From NCBI GenBank assembly GCA_009912235.1, contig WNDS01000006.1, forward strand, positions 62,001-126,000: a stretch of DNA of 64,000 nucleotides, given 5' to 3'. This document shows, piece after piece, positions 17,742 to 26,162 of the stretch. A program made the translations under genes and the position numbers. The DNA is from Stenotrophomonas maltophilia. Its GTDB lineage: Bacteria > Pseudomonadota > Gammaproteobacteria > Xanthomonadales > Xanthomonadaceae. Positions within the stretch are counted from its first letter, which is position 1; the number at the start of each line of letters is the position of its first letter. The notes beneath the pieces are model-generated. The model had not been told where the DNA came from. It worked only from the letters and a program-made list of their open reading frames with translations, and made no database searches.

Positions 17742-18756
17742 ATGGACCTGATGACCTGGCTGCCGGTTGCGTGGTTTGCGGTAATCGGCTTCGGCGTGCT
17801 GATGTACGTGGTGCTGGATGGCTTCGTGCTCGGCATCGGCCTGCTGACGCCGTTCGCGCACAGCGAAGAAGAGCGCGACCTGATGATGAACACCGCCGCG
17901 CCCATCTGGGACGGCAACGAGACCTGGCTGGTGCTGGGCGGTGCGGGCCTGCTGGCCGCCTTCCCCAAGGCCTATGCGGTGCTGCTGTCGGCGCTGTACC
18001 TGCCGGTGCTGCTGCTGGTGATGGCGCTGGTGTTCCGTGGCGTGGCCTTTGAGTTCCGCTTCAAGGCGCACCGTTCGCGGCGGTTGTGGAGCGTGGCGTT
18101 CGCGCTGGGTTCGCTGCTGGCCACCTTCGCGCAGGGCGTCATCCTGGGCACGCTGGTACAGGGCGTGCCGGTGGTGGATGGGCGCTTCGAGGGCGGCGCG
18201 TTCGTCTGGTTCAGCCCGTTTGCGATGTTGACCGGTGCCGCGCTGGTGGCCGGTTATGCGCTGCTGGGCAGCACCTGGCTGATCCTGAAGACCGAGGGCC
18301 CGGTGCAGGCGCTGGCGCGGCAGCTGACCCGGCCGCTGGTGGTGGCGGTGATCGCGGCGATGGGGCCTGGTCAGCAGCTGGCTGCCGTTCCTGGATTCGC
18401 GGCTGATGGCGCGCTGGTTCAGCGAGGGCAACTTCTGGCGGCTGTCGCCGGTGCCGATGCTGACCCTGCTAGTGGCCGCCGCGCTGTGGCGCAGCGTGAC
18501 CCACCCCAGCCGCGACCTGCCGCCGTTCCTGCTCAGCCTGGGCCTGTTCGTGCTGGGCTTTGCCGGCCTGGTGCTGGGCATGTGGCCGTACCTGCTGCCG
18601 CCGTCCATGACCCTGTGTCAGGCCGCTGCGCCGGCGTCGTCGCTGGGCTTCAGCCTGGTCGGGCTGGTGCTGCTGTTGCTGGTGATCCTGGGCTACACGG
18701 CTTGGTCCTACCGGGTGTTCCGCGGCAAGGTGCATGCTGATGCCGGCTACCACTGA
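17742..18756 (+). pseudogene. cydB: Cytochrome bd-type quinol oxidase subunit II, frameshifted
   Basis: Subunit II of the same oxidase: MDLMTWLPVAWFAVIGFGVL, then the conserved VLDGFVLGIGLLTPF and WDGNETWLVLGGAGLLAAFP. The frame is broken at GGGG 18362-18365: with three G it reads VIAAMGLVSSWLPFLDSRL and continues to the TGA at 18754-18756 (~337 aa, normal length). One extra G is therefore likely. Starts one base after the cydA stop, so the operon is tight. No cydX or DUF2474 small subunit gene was found downstream. Confidence 0.88.
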
Positions 18757-18810
18757 GGGGCGGCGGGCCTGAACGCGATGATGACATAGATGAACCACCG
18801 GGCGGAAAAC

Positions 18811-18847
18811 GCCGTCGATCGCGACAGAACGTGGCGCGACGGCTTTT
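18811..18847 (+). terminator. Intrinsic terminator after cydAB
   Basis: GCCGTCG (18811-18817) and CGACGGC (18837-18843) form a stem followed by TTTT. It lies between cydB and ycgL on the same strand. Confidence 0.65.
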
Positions 18848-18904
18848 CCCGGTGTCGGCTTTCCGACACAATCATGTCTCTTCCCGGGTTATTGTCCCGC
18901 GGGC

Positions 18905-19165
18905 ATTCACGCCTACGTCTATAAAAGCCAACGTAAACCCGACACCTACGTCTTCCTCGCCCGCCGCGATGACTTCGACGCGCTGCCTGCGCCGTTGTCC
19001 GGTCCGCTGGGCGCGCTCCAGTTCGTCATGGAGCTGACGTTGGACGACAACCGTCGCCTGGCCCAGGCCGACCCGGTGCGCGTGCGCGCCGAACTGGCCG
19101 AGCGTGGCTATTACCTGCAGGTGCCGCCATCGGTGAAAAGCCTGATGCCGCGCCACAATGACTGA
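18905..19165 (+). CDS. YcgL domain-containing protein with ATT at the start position
   Basis: An ~86-residue YcgL-family protein ([20 protein letters not shown], then [15 protein letters not shown] and GYYLQVPPS). The family begins Met-(His/Gln)-Ala-Tyr-Val-Tyr-Lys-Ser; here the first codon is ATT (18905-18907). No ATG, GTG or TTG is in frame upstream before the homology ends. Either ATT is used (as in infC) or ATG was lost by G-to-T. The last eight bases overlap the ATG of the ankyrin gene. Function of YcgL is not established. Confidence 0.72.
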   Translation: MHAYVYKSQRKPDTYVFLARRDDFDALPAPLSGPLGALQFVMELTLDDNRRLAQADPVRVRAELAERGYYLQVPPSVKSLMPRHND

Positions 19166-22100
19166 GTCCCAGCGTCCGCGCCTGCTCGGTTCCGCCTTCG
19201 CCCTGGGCGCCGTGCTGGCGCTGGGCTCGGCCGTGGGTGGCCTGCCCGGTGCCGTGCTGGCCGCGCTGGCGCAGCCGGCCTTCGCGCTGGGCATTTCCTG
19301 GTGGCGGCGCAGCCGCGCGCTGCGCCCGTTGCCGCTGGTGATGAAGCAGGACGTACCGGCGCTGCTGGCGCTGTGGTTGTCCGGCCCGCTGCTGCTGGCG
19401 GTGCTGCTGGCCTGGCCGCTGGCCGCGCTGCGCGACAGCGGCAGCCTGGCGGCGGTGCTTGGGCTGAGCGTGCTGGTCAGTGCCGGCCTGCTAGCGGCCT
19501 GGCGCACCTGGCCGCTGTGGAACGATGTCGAACGCCTCGATGGCAGCCTGGCGCAGCATTGGCAGGCGCTGGCCGGCCGTGACCTGGGCGCCTGGCGCGG
19601 GCTGGGCGTGGCCGCGCTGGTGATGGCGCTGTCGGCGCTGGTGGTGCTGCCGGCCTGGCCGGGGCTGCTGCCCGAGGCCCTGCACTGGCCGGCCGTGGTC
19701 GCCGTGGTGGTGCTGTCGCCGCTGCTGCACCTGCTGCTGCAGCGCGTGGTACCGGCACCGCTGGTGAGCCTGCGTGCGCCGCTACGCAACGCCAGCGAAC
19801 CCACTTTCGGCGATGACGACGAAGCGGCACCGGTTGCGCTGGCGCCGCTGGAAGGCATGGCGCCGCAGGAACTGACCCCGGCGCTGTATGACGCCGCGCG
19901 GCAGGGCCGGGTGGACCGCGCGCTGCAGCTGCTGCAGGCCGGTGCCGACCCGCATGCGCTGCTGGACACCCATTGGCGCGACCAGCGCAGCCTGGCGGTA
20001 CTGGCGGCGGTGCTGCCCGACCTGCGCCTGCTGCGCGAACTGATCGGCCGCGGTGTCAACGTCAATGCACCGCACCGTGGCATGACCCCGCTGCTGGCCG
20101 CCACCCGCGACAGCTGGCATGGCCGCCCCGAAGCGGTGATGACCCTGCTGGCCAACGGGGCCGACTCGCGCGCTACCGACGGCGACGGCAACACGCCGCT
20201 GCACCACGCCGCCCGCAGTTCCGACCCGGGCGTGGCCGCGCTGCTGCGCGATGCGGCGGCCGAAGTGGATGCGCTCAACCGTGATGGCTGGTCGCCGCTG
20301 GCCGTGGCCTGCCAGGTGGGCAACTGGCGCCTGGCGCGCTTCCTGCTTGAACGCGCCGCGCGCACCGAACCGGCCGAAGGCACCCCCGTGCTGCTGGCCG
20401 CAGCAGCTACCGACGACGACGATCCGGCCGGCGTGCAGCTGCTGCTCAAGCACAAGGCACGCGCCGACGCACGCGACCGCCAGCGCCGCAGCGCGCTGCA
20501 CGAAGCCGCGCTGGCCGGGCATGTGGACATCATCGGCACCCTGCTGTCGGCCGGTGCGAACCTGGAAGCGCGCGATGCGCTCGGCCGCACGCCGCTGCTG
20601 GAAGCGGCCCGTGCCGGCCGCGCCGCCGTGATCGAACACCTGCTGCCGCACCAGTCTGACCTGGTGGCGGTGGACGGCGAAGGCCGCAATGCGGTGCTGC
20701 TGGCGGCCATGGCCGAGGACGTATCGCCGTTGCTGGTCAAGCGCCTGCTCGACCTGGGCATCGCCGCCGATGCCGGCGACCCGCTGGGCCGCCGCGGGGT
20801 GGACTACGCCGCCGAAGCCGGCCGCTGGGCCATTGTTTCGCTGCTGGACCCGGCTTACCCGCTGCCGGCAGCGGTCAGCGATGGCCTGGGCGAGCGCCAC
20901 CCCGATACCGGCGGCAGCCCGCTGCTGCCCGACCGCCCGCCGCTGGCGCTGCTGTGCGAAGCGCTGGGCTTTGGCAACACCGATGGCATGGCGGCGCTGG
21001 CACGGTTGTGCCAGCCGGCCGAACTGGGCGGGTTGCTGCATGAGCCGGCGCTGGCGCTGGATGACCATGCCGTGCAATGGCTGCTGGCCCACGGTGCCGA
21101 CCCTTATGTGCGCGATGCCTGCGATGACACGCCGATGTTCGCTCTGCTGTCGCGCGGCGTGGATGCGGTGCCGGCGTTGCAGGCCATGCTCGAGCGCGGC
21201 ATCTCGCCGGCCGGCCGTGGTGGCCTGGCGCGCTTCCTGGCGGCCTGCGCGCAGCACGATCAGGCTGCACGCGGCCTTGAACAGCTGGCGCTGGAGCTGC
21301 TGGAACGCGGTGCCGACCCGTTCGCACCCTCGCCGGCGGGGGATCCGCCGCTGTCGCTGGCGGTGCGCCTGGGCTGGCTGCGCCTGCAGCAGGCCCTGCT
21401 GGCGCTGGGCGTGGACCGCGAAGCGCGCGACAGCCACGGCATGACCGCCCTGCACCTGGCCACGGCGCTGGCCCGCGAAGGCGCGCTGAAGCTGCTGGTG
21501 CTGCACGGCGCCTCGCCCGAAGCGCGCGCGGCCGATGGCCAGACCCCGTTGGGCGTGGCCCTGTCGATCGGCCGCCGCGACCTGGCCGACTGGCTGGACT
21601 GGCGCGTGTGGACGCTGCCGCGCCGCACCCTGCGCGAAGGCGACCTGCCGTCGGCCGCGACCGCGGGCGATGTGGATGCCGTGCGCCGCCTGATCGATCT
21701 CGGCTTCGCCGTGGACGCGGTGGATGCGCAGGGCTGCACCGCGCTGCTGCGTGCCGCCGGTGGTGGGCACCTGGCGGTGGTCGACCTGCTGCTGGCGCGT
21801 GGCTCCAACCCGCGGCATGCGGCGGGTTGGCGGTGCGACACCGCTGTCGGCGGCGGTGAGCATGCGCCAGGTGGATATCGTGTCGGCGCTGCTGGATACC
21901 GGTGCACAGCTGGAACACCGCCTACCGGGCGGCGTCACCGTGCTGATGCTGGCCGCTGCGCTGGGCCTGCCGGACATCGTGGCGCGCCTGCTGACCGCCG
22001 GTGCCAACGTGCATGCCGGTGATGCGCAGCAGCTGGGCCCGCTGCATTGCGCGGCGCTGTATGGCTTCAGTGCGCGCGATCGCTCGCGCCTGCTGGCGCT

Positions 22101-22495
22101 GCTGGACACGTTGCTGCTGGCCGGCGCCGAAGCCGACCAGGCCGCCGCCGGTTCGGTCACGCTGCTGCTGCTGCTCGGCGCGCGCCGAACCCGGTACGGC
22201 CTGCGACGAGCAGGTGGTGCTGGCCGCGGTCGAACGCCTGCTGGATGAAGAGGTGTCGCTGGACGTGCGCGACCCGTGTGGCTTCGGCCCGCTGCACGCG
22301 GCGGCCCTGCATGGCCTGCCGTTGCTGGTGCAGCGCCTGATGCGCGCCGGCGCCGACCCGGACGTGCGCGACGGCCTCAACCGCAGCCCGCGCGAGATCG
22401 CGGTGATGCGTGGCTTCATTGACGTGGCCGGCGAATTCGAACCGCGCGTTCCCGGTGTGTCCTCGATGGCCCGCTTCCTGCGCGACAACTGCTGA
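19158..22495 (+). pseudogene. Giant ankyrin-repeat membrane protein, two frameshifts
   Basis: About 1,110 codons. N-terminal part (~1-230) has four or more hydrophobic helices (LLGSAFALGAVLALGSAVGG, ALLALWLSGPLLLAVLLAW). The rest is many ankyrin repeats (for example DGDGNTPLHHAARSSDPGVA, DRQRRSALHEAALAGHVDII). The frame shifts near 21821-21832 (GCGGGTTGGCGG) and again near 22178-22187 in a GCGCGC run. Both times the ankyrin homology resumes in the next frame, ending FGPLHAAALHGLPLLVQ...DVAGEFEPR. Translationally coupled to ycgL. Likely a membrane-anchored protein-interaction scaffold; partner unknown. Confidence 0.8.
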
Positions 22496-22499
22496 CGCC

Positions 22500-22569
22500 C
22501 CGCCGGGCCATGCCCGGCGGCTCCAAGGTAGGTGCCGACGGTGGGTGCCGACCGTTGGTCGGCACACCC
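22500..22569. repeat. SMAG REP plus GGGTGCCGACC palindrome
   Basis: CCGCCGGGCCATGCCCGGCGG (22500-22521) and a perfect GGGTGCCGACC-GTT-GGTCGGCACACCC hairpin (22543-22569) between convergent genes. The hairpin reaches the stop codon of the antiporter gene. Confidence 0.78.
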
Positions 22570-24344
22570 TACTTGCCGTCACGCTCGGCGTCGGCCTCGA
22601 ACAGGTGCATCAGGTCATTGCGCGCGTCGCGTGAGGTCTGGATCACCTTGGCTTCGTCGTCGTACACCAGGTACTGGTCGCGCAGCAGCTTCTCGTCGTG
22701 CTCGCGGAAGCGCTGCTCGTGGCGCGTGGCCACCTCTTCGGGTAGCCCCAGCGCGGTCAGCACGCGGCCACTGAGCGATAGGCTGGTGCCGAACACCTCG
22801 CGGAAGGGCTTGGCCGACATGTCCATCAGCCGCACGCATGCTGGCGGTTGCGCGCGCGCCAGCACCACCGCATCGGGGTAGTGGCGGCGCACCATGCGCA
22901 CCGCGCGCAGGTTCGATTCGGGATCGTCCAGGGTGATCACGAATACGCGGATGTTCTCGCCGCCGGCCGCACGCAGCATCTCCGGCCGGGTCGGGTCGCC
23001 GTAATAGAGCTAGTTGCCGAACCGGCGCAGGTCAGCCACCGTATCGGGGTTGGCTTCCAGCGCCACGAACGGCACCTTCTGCGCGGTCAGCAGGCGTGCC
23101 ACCACCTGGCCGAAGCGGCCCATGCCGGCAATTAGCACCTTGGGGTGGTTGTCCGGGGTGACCTTGTCCGCGTCCGGGGCCGCGCGCTGCGGTGTCGGCT
23201 CGCTGCCCAGCAGGCGCAGCAGCGCCAGCATCAGCAGCGGCGTCACCGCCATCGACAGGCCGACGATGGCCACCAGCCGGTCATGGTTGGCATCGCCCAG
23301 CAGGTGCACGCGCTGGGCCTCGTTGAACACCACGAAGGCGAATTCGCCGCCCAGCCACAGCACGCTGCCCAGCAGCAGCGCCTGGCGCCGGCCCAGTCTG
23401 GCCAGCCGGCCGATGCCGTACAGCAGGCTGAACTTCACTACCAGCAGCACGCCCACGCCGGTGGCAATCAGCCACGGTTCGGCGGCAATGCGGTCCAGGT
23501 CGATGCCCATGCCCACCGCGATGAAGAACAGGCCCAGCAGCAGGCCCTTGAAGGGTTCGATCTGCGCTTCCAGTTCATGGCGGTATTCCGAATCGGACAG
23601 CAGCACGCCGGCCAGGAACGCGCCCAGGCTGGGGCTGAGCCCGGCCTTTTGCATGAACCAGGCCGTGCCCAGTACCACCAGCAGCGCCGAGGCGGTGAAC
23701 GCTTCGGGGCTGCTGGTGCGGGCGATGATGCCGAACAGCCGGCGCAGCACCGGCCGCCCGAGCAGCACCACCACGGCCAGCGCGCCCAGCGCCACGGCCG
23801 CGTCTTCCACGCGCAGAGTTTCATTCTTCGAGCCACCCAGCAGCGGAATGGCAGCCAGCAGCGGAATGGCGATCAGGTCCTGGAACAGCAGGATGGCAAA
23901 GCCCAGCCGGCCGTGGTCGCTGTTGATCGCCTTGTGTTCGGACAGCAGCTGCAGCCCCACCGCGGTGGACGACAGCGCCAGCGCCACGCCCACCACCAGC
24001 GCGCTTTTCCACTGGAAGTGGTCGAGCATCAGCAGGCTGCCCAGCACCAGCCCGCACAGTGCCACCTGCGCCGCACCGGCATCGAACACCGAGCGCCGCA
24101 TCACCTTCAGCCGCGCCGGTGACAGCTCCAGCCCGATCACGAACAGCAGCATCACCACGCCGATCTCGGCCGCGCCGAGGATGCGGTCGGCGTCCTGCAC
24201 GAAGCCCAGCCCGTCCGGGCCCAGCACCACGCCGGCGGCCAGGTAGGCCAGCACCGCACCGAAGCCCAGCCGGCGGAACACCGGCACGGCGATCACCGCG
24301 GCCAGCAGCAGCACCAGCGCCAGTTCGAGGCCACCGCTATGCAT
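22569..24344 (-). pseudogene. CPA2 monovalent cation:proton antiporter (KefB/KefC-like), interrupted by TAG
   Basis: A 591-codon inner-membrane antiporter. The ~12-helix Na+/H+ exchanger domain includes GAVLAYLAAGVVLGPDGLG, EIGVVMLLFVIGLELSP and the HGRLGFAILLFQDLIAIPLL helix. It is followed by a cytosolic RCK/TrkA-N domain (HPKVLIAGMGRFGQVVARLL). Inside that domain codon 445 (23010-23012 on the plus strand) is TAG, between RRFGN and LYYGDPTRPE; CAG to TAG is the simplest source. The NAD-binding domain is lost as written. Natural stop is TAG, the only one seen among the intact ends here. Confidence 0.87.
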
Positions 24345-24707
24345 GCGCCGATGTGCTCCTGCGGGTTGGAAGGGGGGGTGGGGTGGCATCGCGCCGGCAG
24401 CGCAGCCGACACCGGCGGGACCGCCTGCGCCATTATGCGCGCCCGACCCGTGCAGGCGCTGTTGCAATGGCCGCCAACGGCCGTGCCAGCGCGGCCGCGA
24501 ACGGGTTGACGCGGGCTGGCAGCGGGTCCAGACTGCCCGCCGCTGACGGCAGGTCCGCCAGTACACCCCTCCAGAGTTCCCAACCCCATGTCCAGCGACA
24601 GTAGAAGTCGACCTCGTTCGACGCCAGCGATGGCGACCGCCTGACAGGGACCGGTCCGCCTGCGTTGGCGTTGCGTTGTCGCACCCCACGCACCCAGGCG
24701 GATCACG
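24345..24707. other. Divergent intergenic region between the antiporter and mgtE
   Basis: 363 bases without a gene. The part next to mgtE is hairpin-rich (see 24607-24656). I find no recognisable M-box or other known Mg2+ riboswitch consensus. Confidence 0.5.
24607..24656 (+). promoter_or_regulatory. Candidate structured 5' leader of mgtE
   Basis: Consecutive hairpins: GTCGA/TCGAC (24607-24611, 24618-24622), CGCCA-GCGA-TGGCG with a GNRA tetraloop (24622-24635), and GACCG/CGGTC (24635-24639, 24652-24656). They lie 50-100 bases before the mgtE ATG. A regulatory role is inferred from position and structure only. Confidence 0.3.
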
Positions 24708-26078
24708 ATGAACCAGAAGCAGATGCTGCGCCCGGTGGCCGACGCCACGGCACTGGCCGCACCCTTGGCCAACTTCAACACCGCCGATGCGGTGGAGTAC
24801 CTCAACACCCTTGAGCGCACGCGTGCTGCCGATACCCTGGCGGCGCTGCCATTGCCGCGCGCGGTGAAGATGCTCGAAGCGCCGGAACTGCACCACGCCG
24901 GGGAACTGGTGGCCGCACTGCCGCCCTCGCGCGCCGCCGCGCTGCTGGGGCTGATGGCCGACGACCGCGCCACCGACATCGTCCACGAGCTGGATGAAGA
25001 CGAGCGCGCACGGCTGATTCCGCTGCTGGGCGCCGAAGCGCGTGCCGCCATCCAGAAGCTGCTGGGCTACCCGCCCAACACCGCCGGTGCGTTGATGACC
25101 ACCGAGTTCGTCAGCGTGCCGTCCACCTGGACCGTGGCGCAGACCCTGCAGCACATCCGCCAGGTCGAGCGCACCCGCGAAACCGTCTACGCCATCTACT
25201 TGCTGGACCCGGCCACGCAGCGCCTGCTGCAGGTAGTGACCATGCGCCGGCTGATCACCGGACTGCCGGAGGAATCCATCCTCGACGTGGCCCAGGTCAA
25301 CCCGCCGGTCACCGTTGGCGCCCTGCTGGACCAGGAAGAAGTGGCGCAGCTGATCCGCCGCCATGACCTGCTGGCCATTCCGGTGGTGGACGCCCAGCTG
25401 CAGATGCTGGGCATCGTCACCGTGGATGACATCCTCGACGCGCTGATCGAGGAATCCACCGAGGATGCGCACAAGTTCGGCGGCATGGAGGCGCTGGACA
25501 AGCCGTACATGCAGATCGGCTTCCTGGAGATGCTGCGCAAGCGCGCCGGCTGGCTCAGCGTGCTGTTCATCGGCGAAATGCTGACCGCCAGCGCCATGCA
25601 GCACTATGAGGACGAACTGGCCCGCGCCGTGGTGCTGACCTTGTTCATTCCGCTGATCATGAGCTCGGGCGGCAATTCCGGTTCGCAGGTCACCTCGCTG
25701 CTGATCCGCAGCCTGGCACTGCGCGAACTGCGCCTGCGTGACTGGTGGAAGGTGGCGCTGCGCGAGGTGCCGACCGGCATGGTGCTGGGCGCCATTCTCG
25801 GCACGCTGGCGATGGTGCGCATCGTGATCTGGCAGCTGGGCGGCCTGCACGATTACGGCCAGCACTGGCTGCTGCTGGCGGTGACCGTGGCCGCAGCGCT
25901 GGTGGGCATCGTTACCTTCGGTTCGCTGTCCGGCTCGATGCTGCCCTTCATCCTCAAGCGGCTCGGGTTCGACCCGGCCAGTGCCTCGGCCCCGTTCGTG
26001 GCCACGCTGGTGGATGTCACCGGCCTGGTCATCTACTTCAGTATCGCCGCCGCCATCCTGCACGGCACGCTGCTTTGA
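24708..26078 (+). CDS. mgtE: Magnesium transporter MgtE
   Basis: A 456-residue Mg2+ channel/transporter. Order: cytosolic MgtE N superhelix (~30-135, with ADDRATDIVHELDEDERARL), two CBS domains (~140-260, SVPSTWTVAQTLQHIR and NPPVTVGALLDQEEVAQLI), then five membrane helices with the conserved LMSSGGNSGSQ-type signature (here IPLIMSSGGNSGSQVTSLLI) that lines the pore. ATG 24708. Regulation may include the hairpin-rich leader. Confidence 0.95.
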   Translation: MNQKQMLRPVADATALAAPLANFNTADAVEYLNTLERTRAADTLAALPLPRAVKMLEAPELHHAGELVAALPPSRAAALLGLMADDRATDIVHELDEDERARLIPLLGAEARAAIQKLLGYPPNTAGALMTTEFVSVPSTWTVAQTLQHIRQVERTRETVYAIYLLDPATQRLLQVVTMRRLITGLPEESILDVAQVNPPVTVGALLDQEEVAQLIRRHDLLAIPVVDAQLQMLGIVTVDDILDALIEESTEDAHKFGGMEALDKPYMQIGFLEMLRKRAGWLSVLFIGEMLTASAMQHYEDELARAVVLTLFIPLIMSSGGNSGSQVTSLLIRSLALRELRLRDWWKVALREVPTGMVLGAILGTLAMVRIVIWQLGGLHDYGQHWLLLAVTVAAALVGIVTFGSLSGSMLPFILKRLGFDPASASAPFVATLVDVTGLVIYFSIAAAILHGTLL

Positions 26079-26081
26079 GCC

Positions 26082-26120
26082 GGGGTCGGATCCCTTTCCT
26101 GCGGGAAGGGCTCTGACCCC
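26082..26120. repeat. GGGGTC-type palindromic repeat, copy C
   Basis: GGGGTCGGATCCCTTTCC / GGGAAGGGCTCTGACCCC immediately after the mgtE stop, with two mismatches in the stem. Confidence 0.82.
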
Positions 26121-26162
26121 ACCGCCAACCCCATCGCCACGGAATTTGGGTACCGTAGGCGC

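Noticed and set aside
15764..17968. Long minus-strand frame opposite cydA (734 codons)
   Set aside because: No homology; it mirrors cydA and the sigma operon and is rich in His/Arg/Gln typical of shadow frames.
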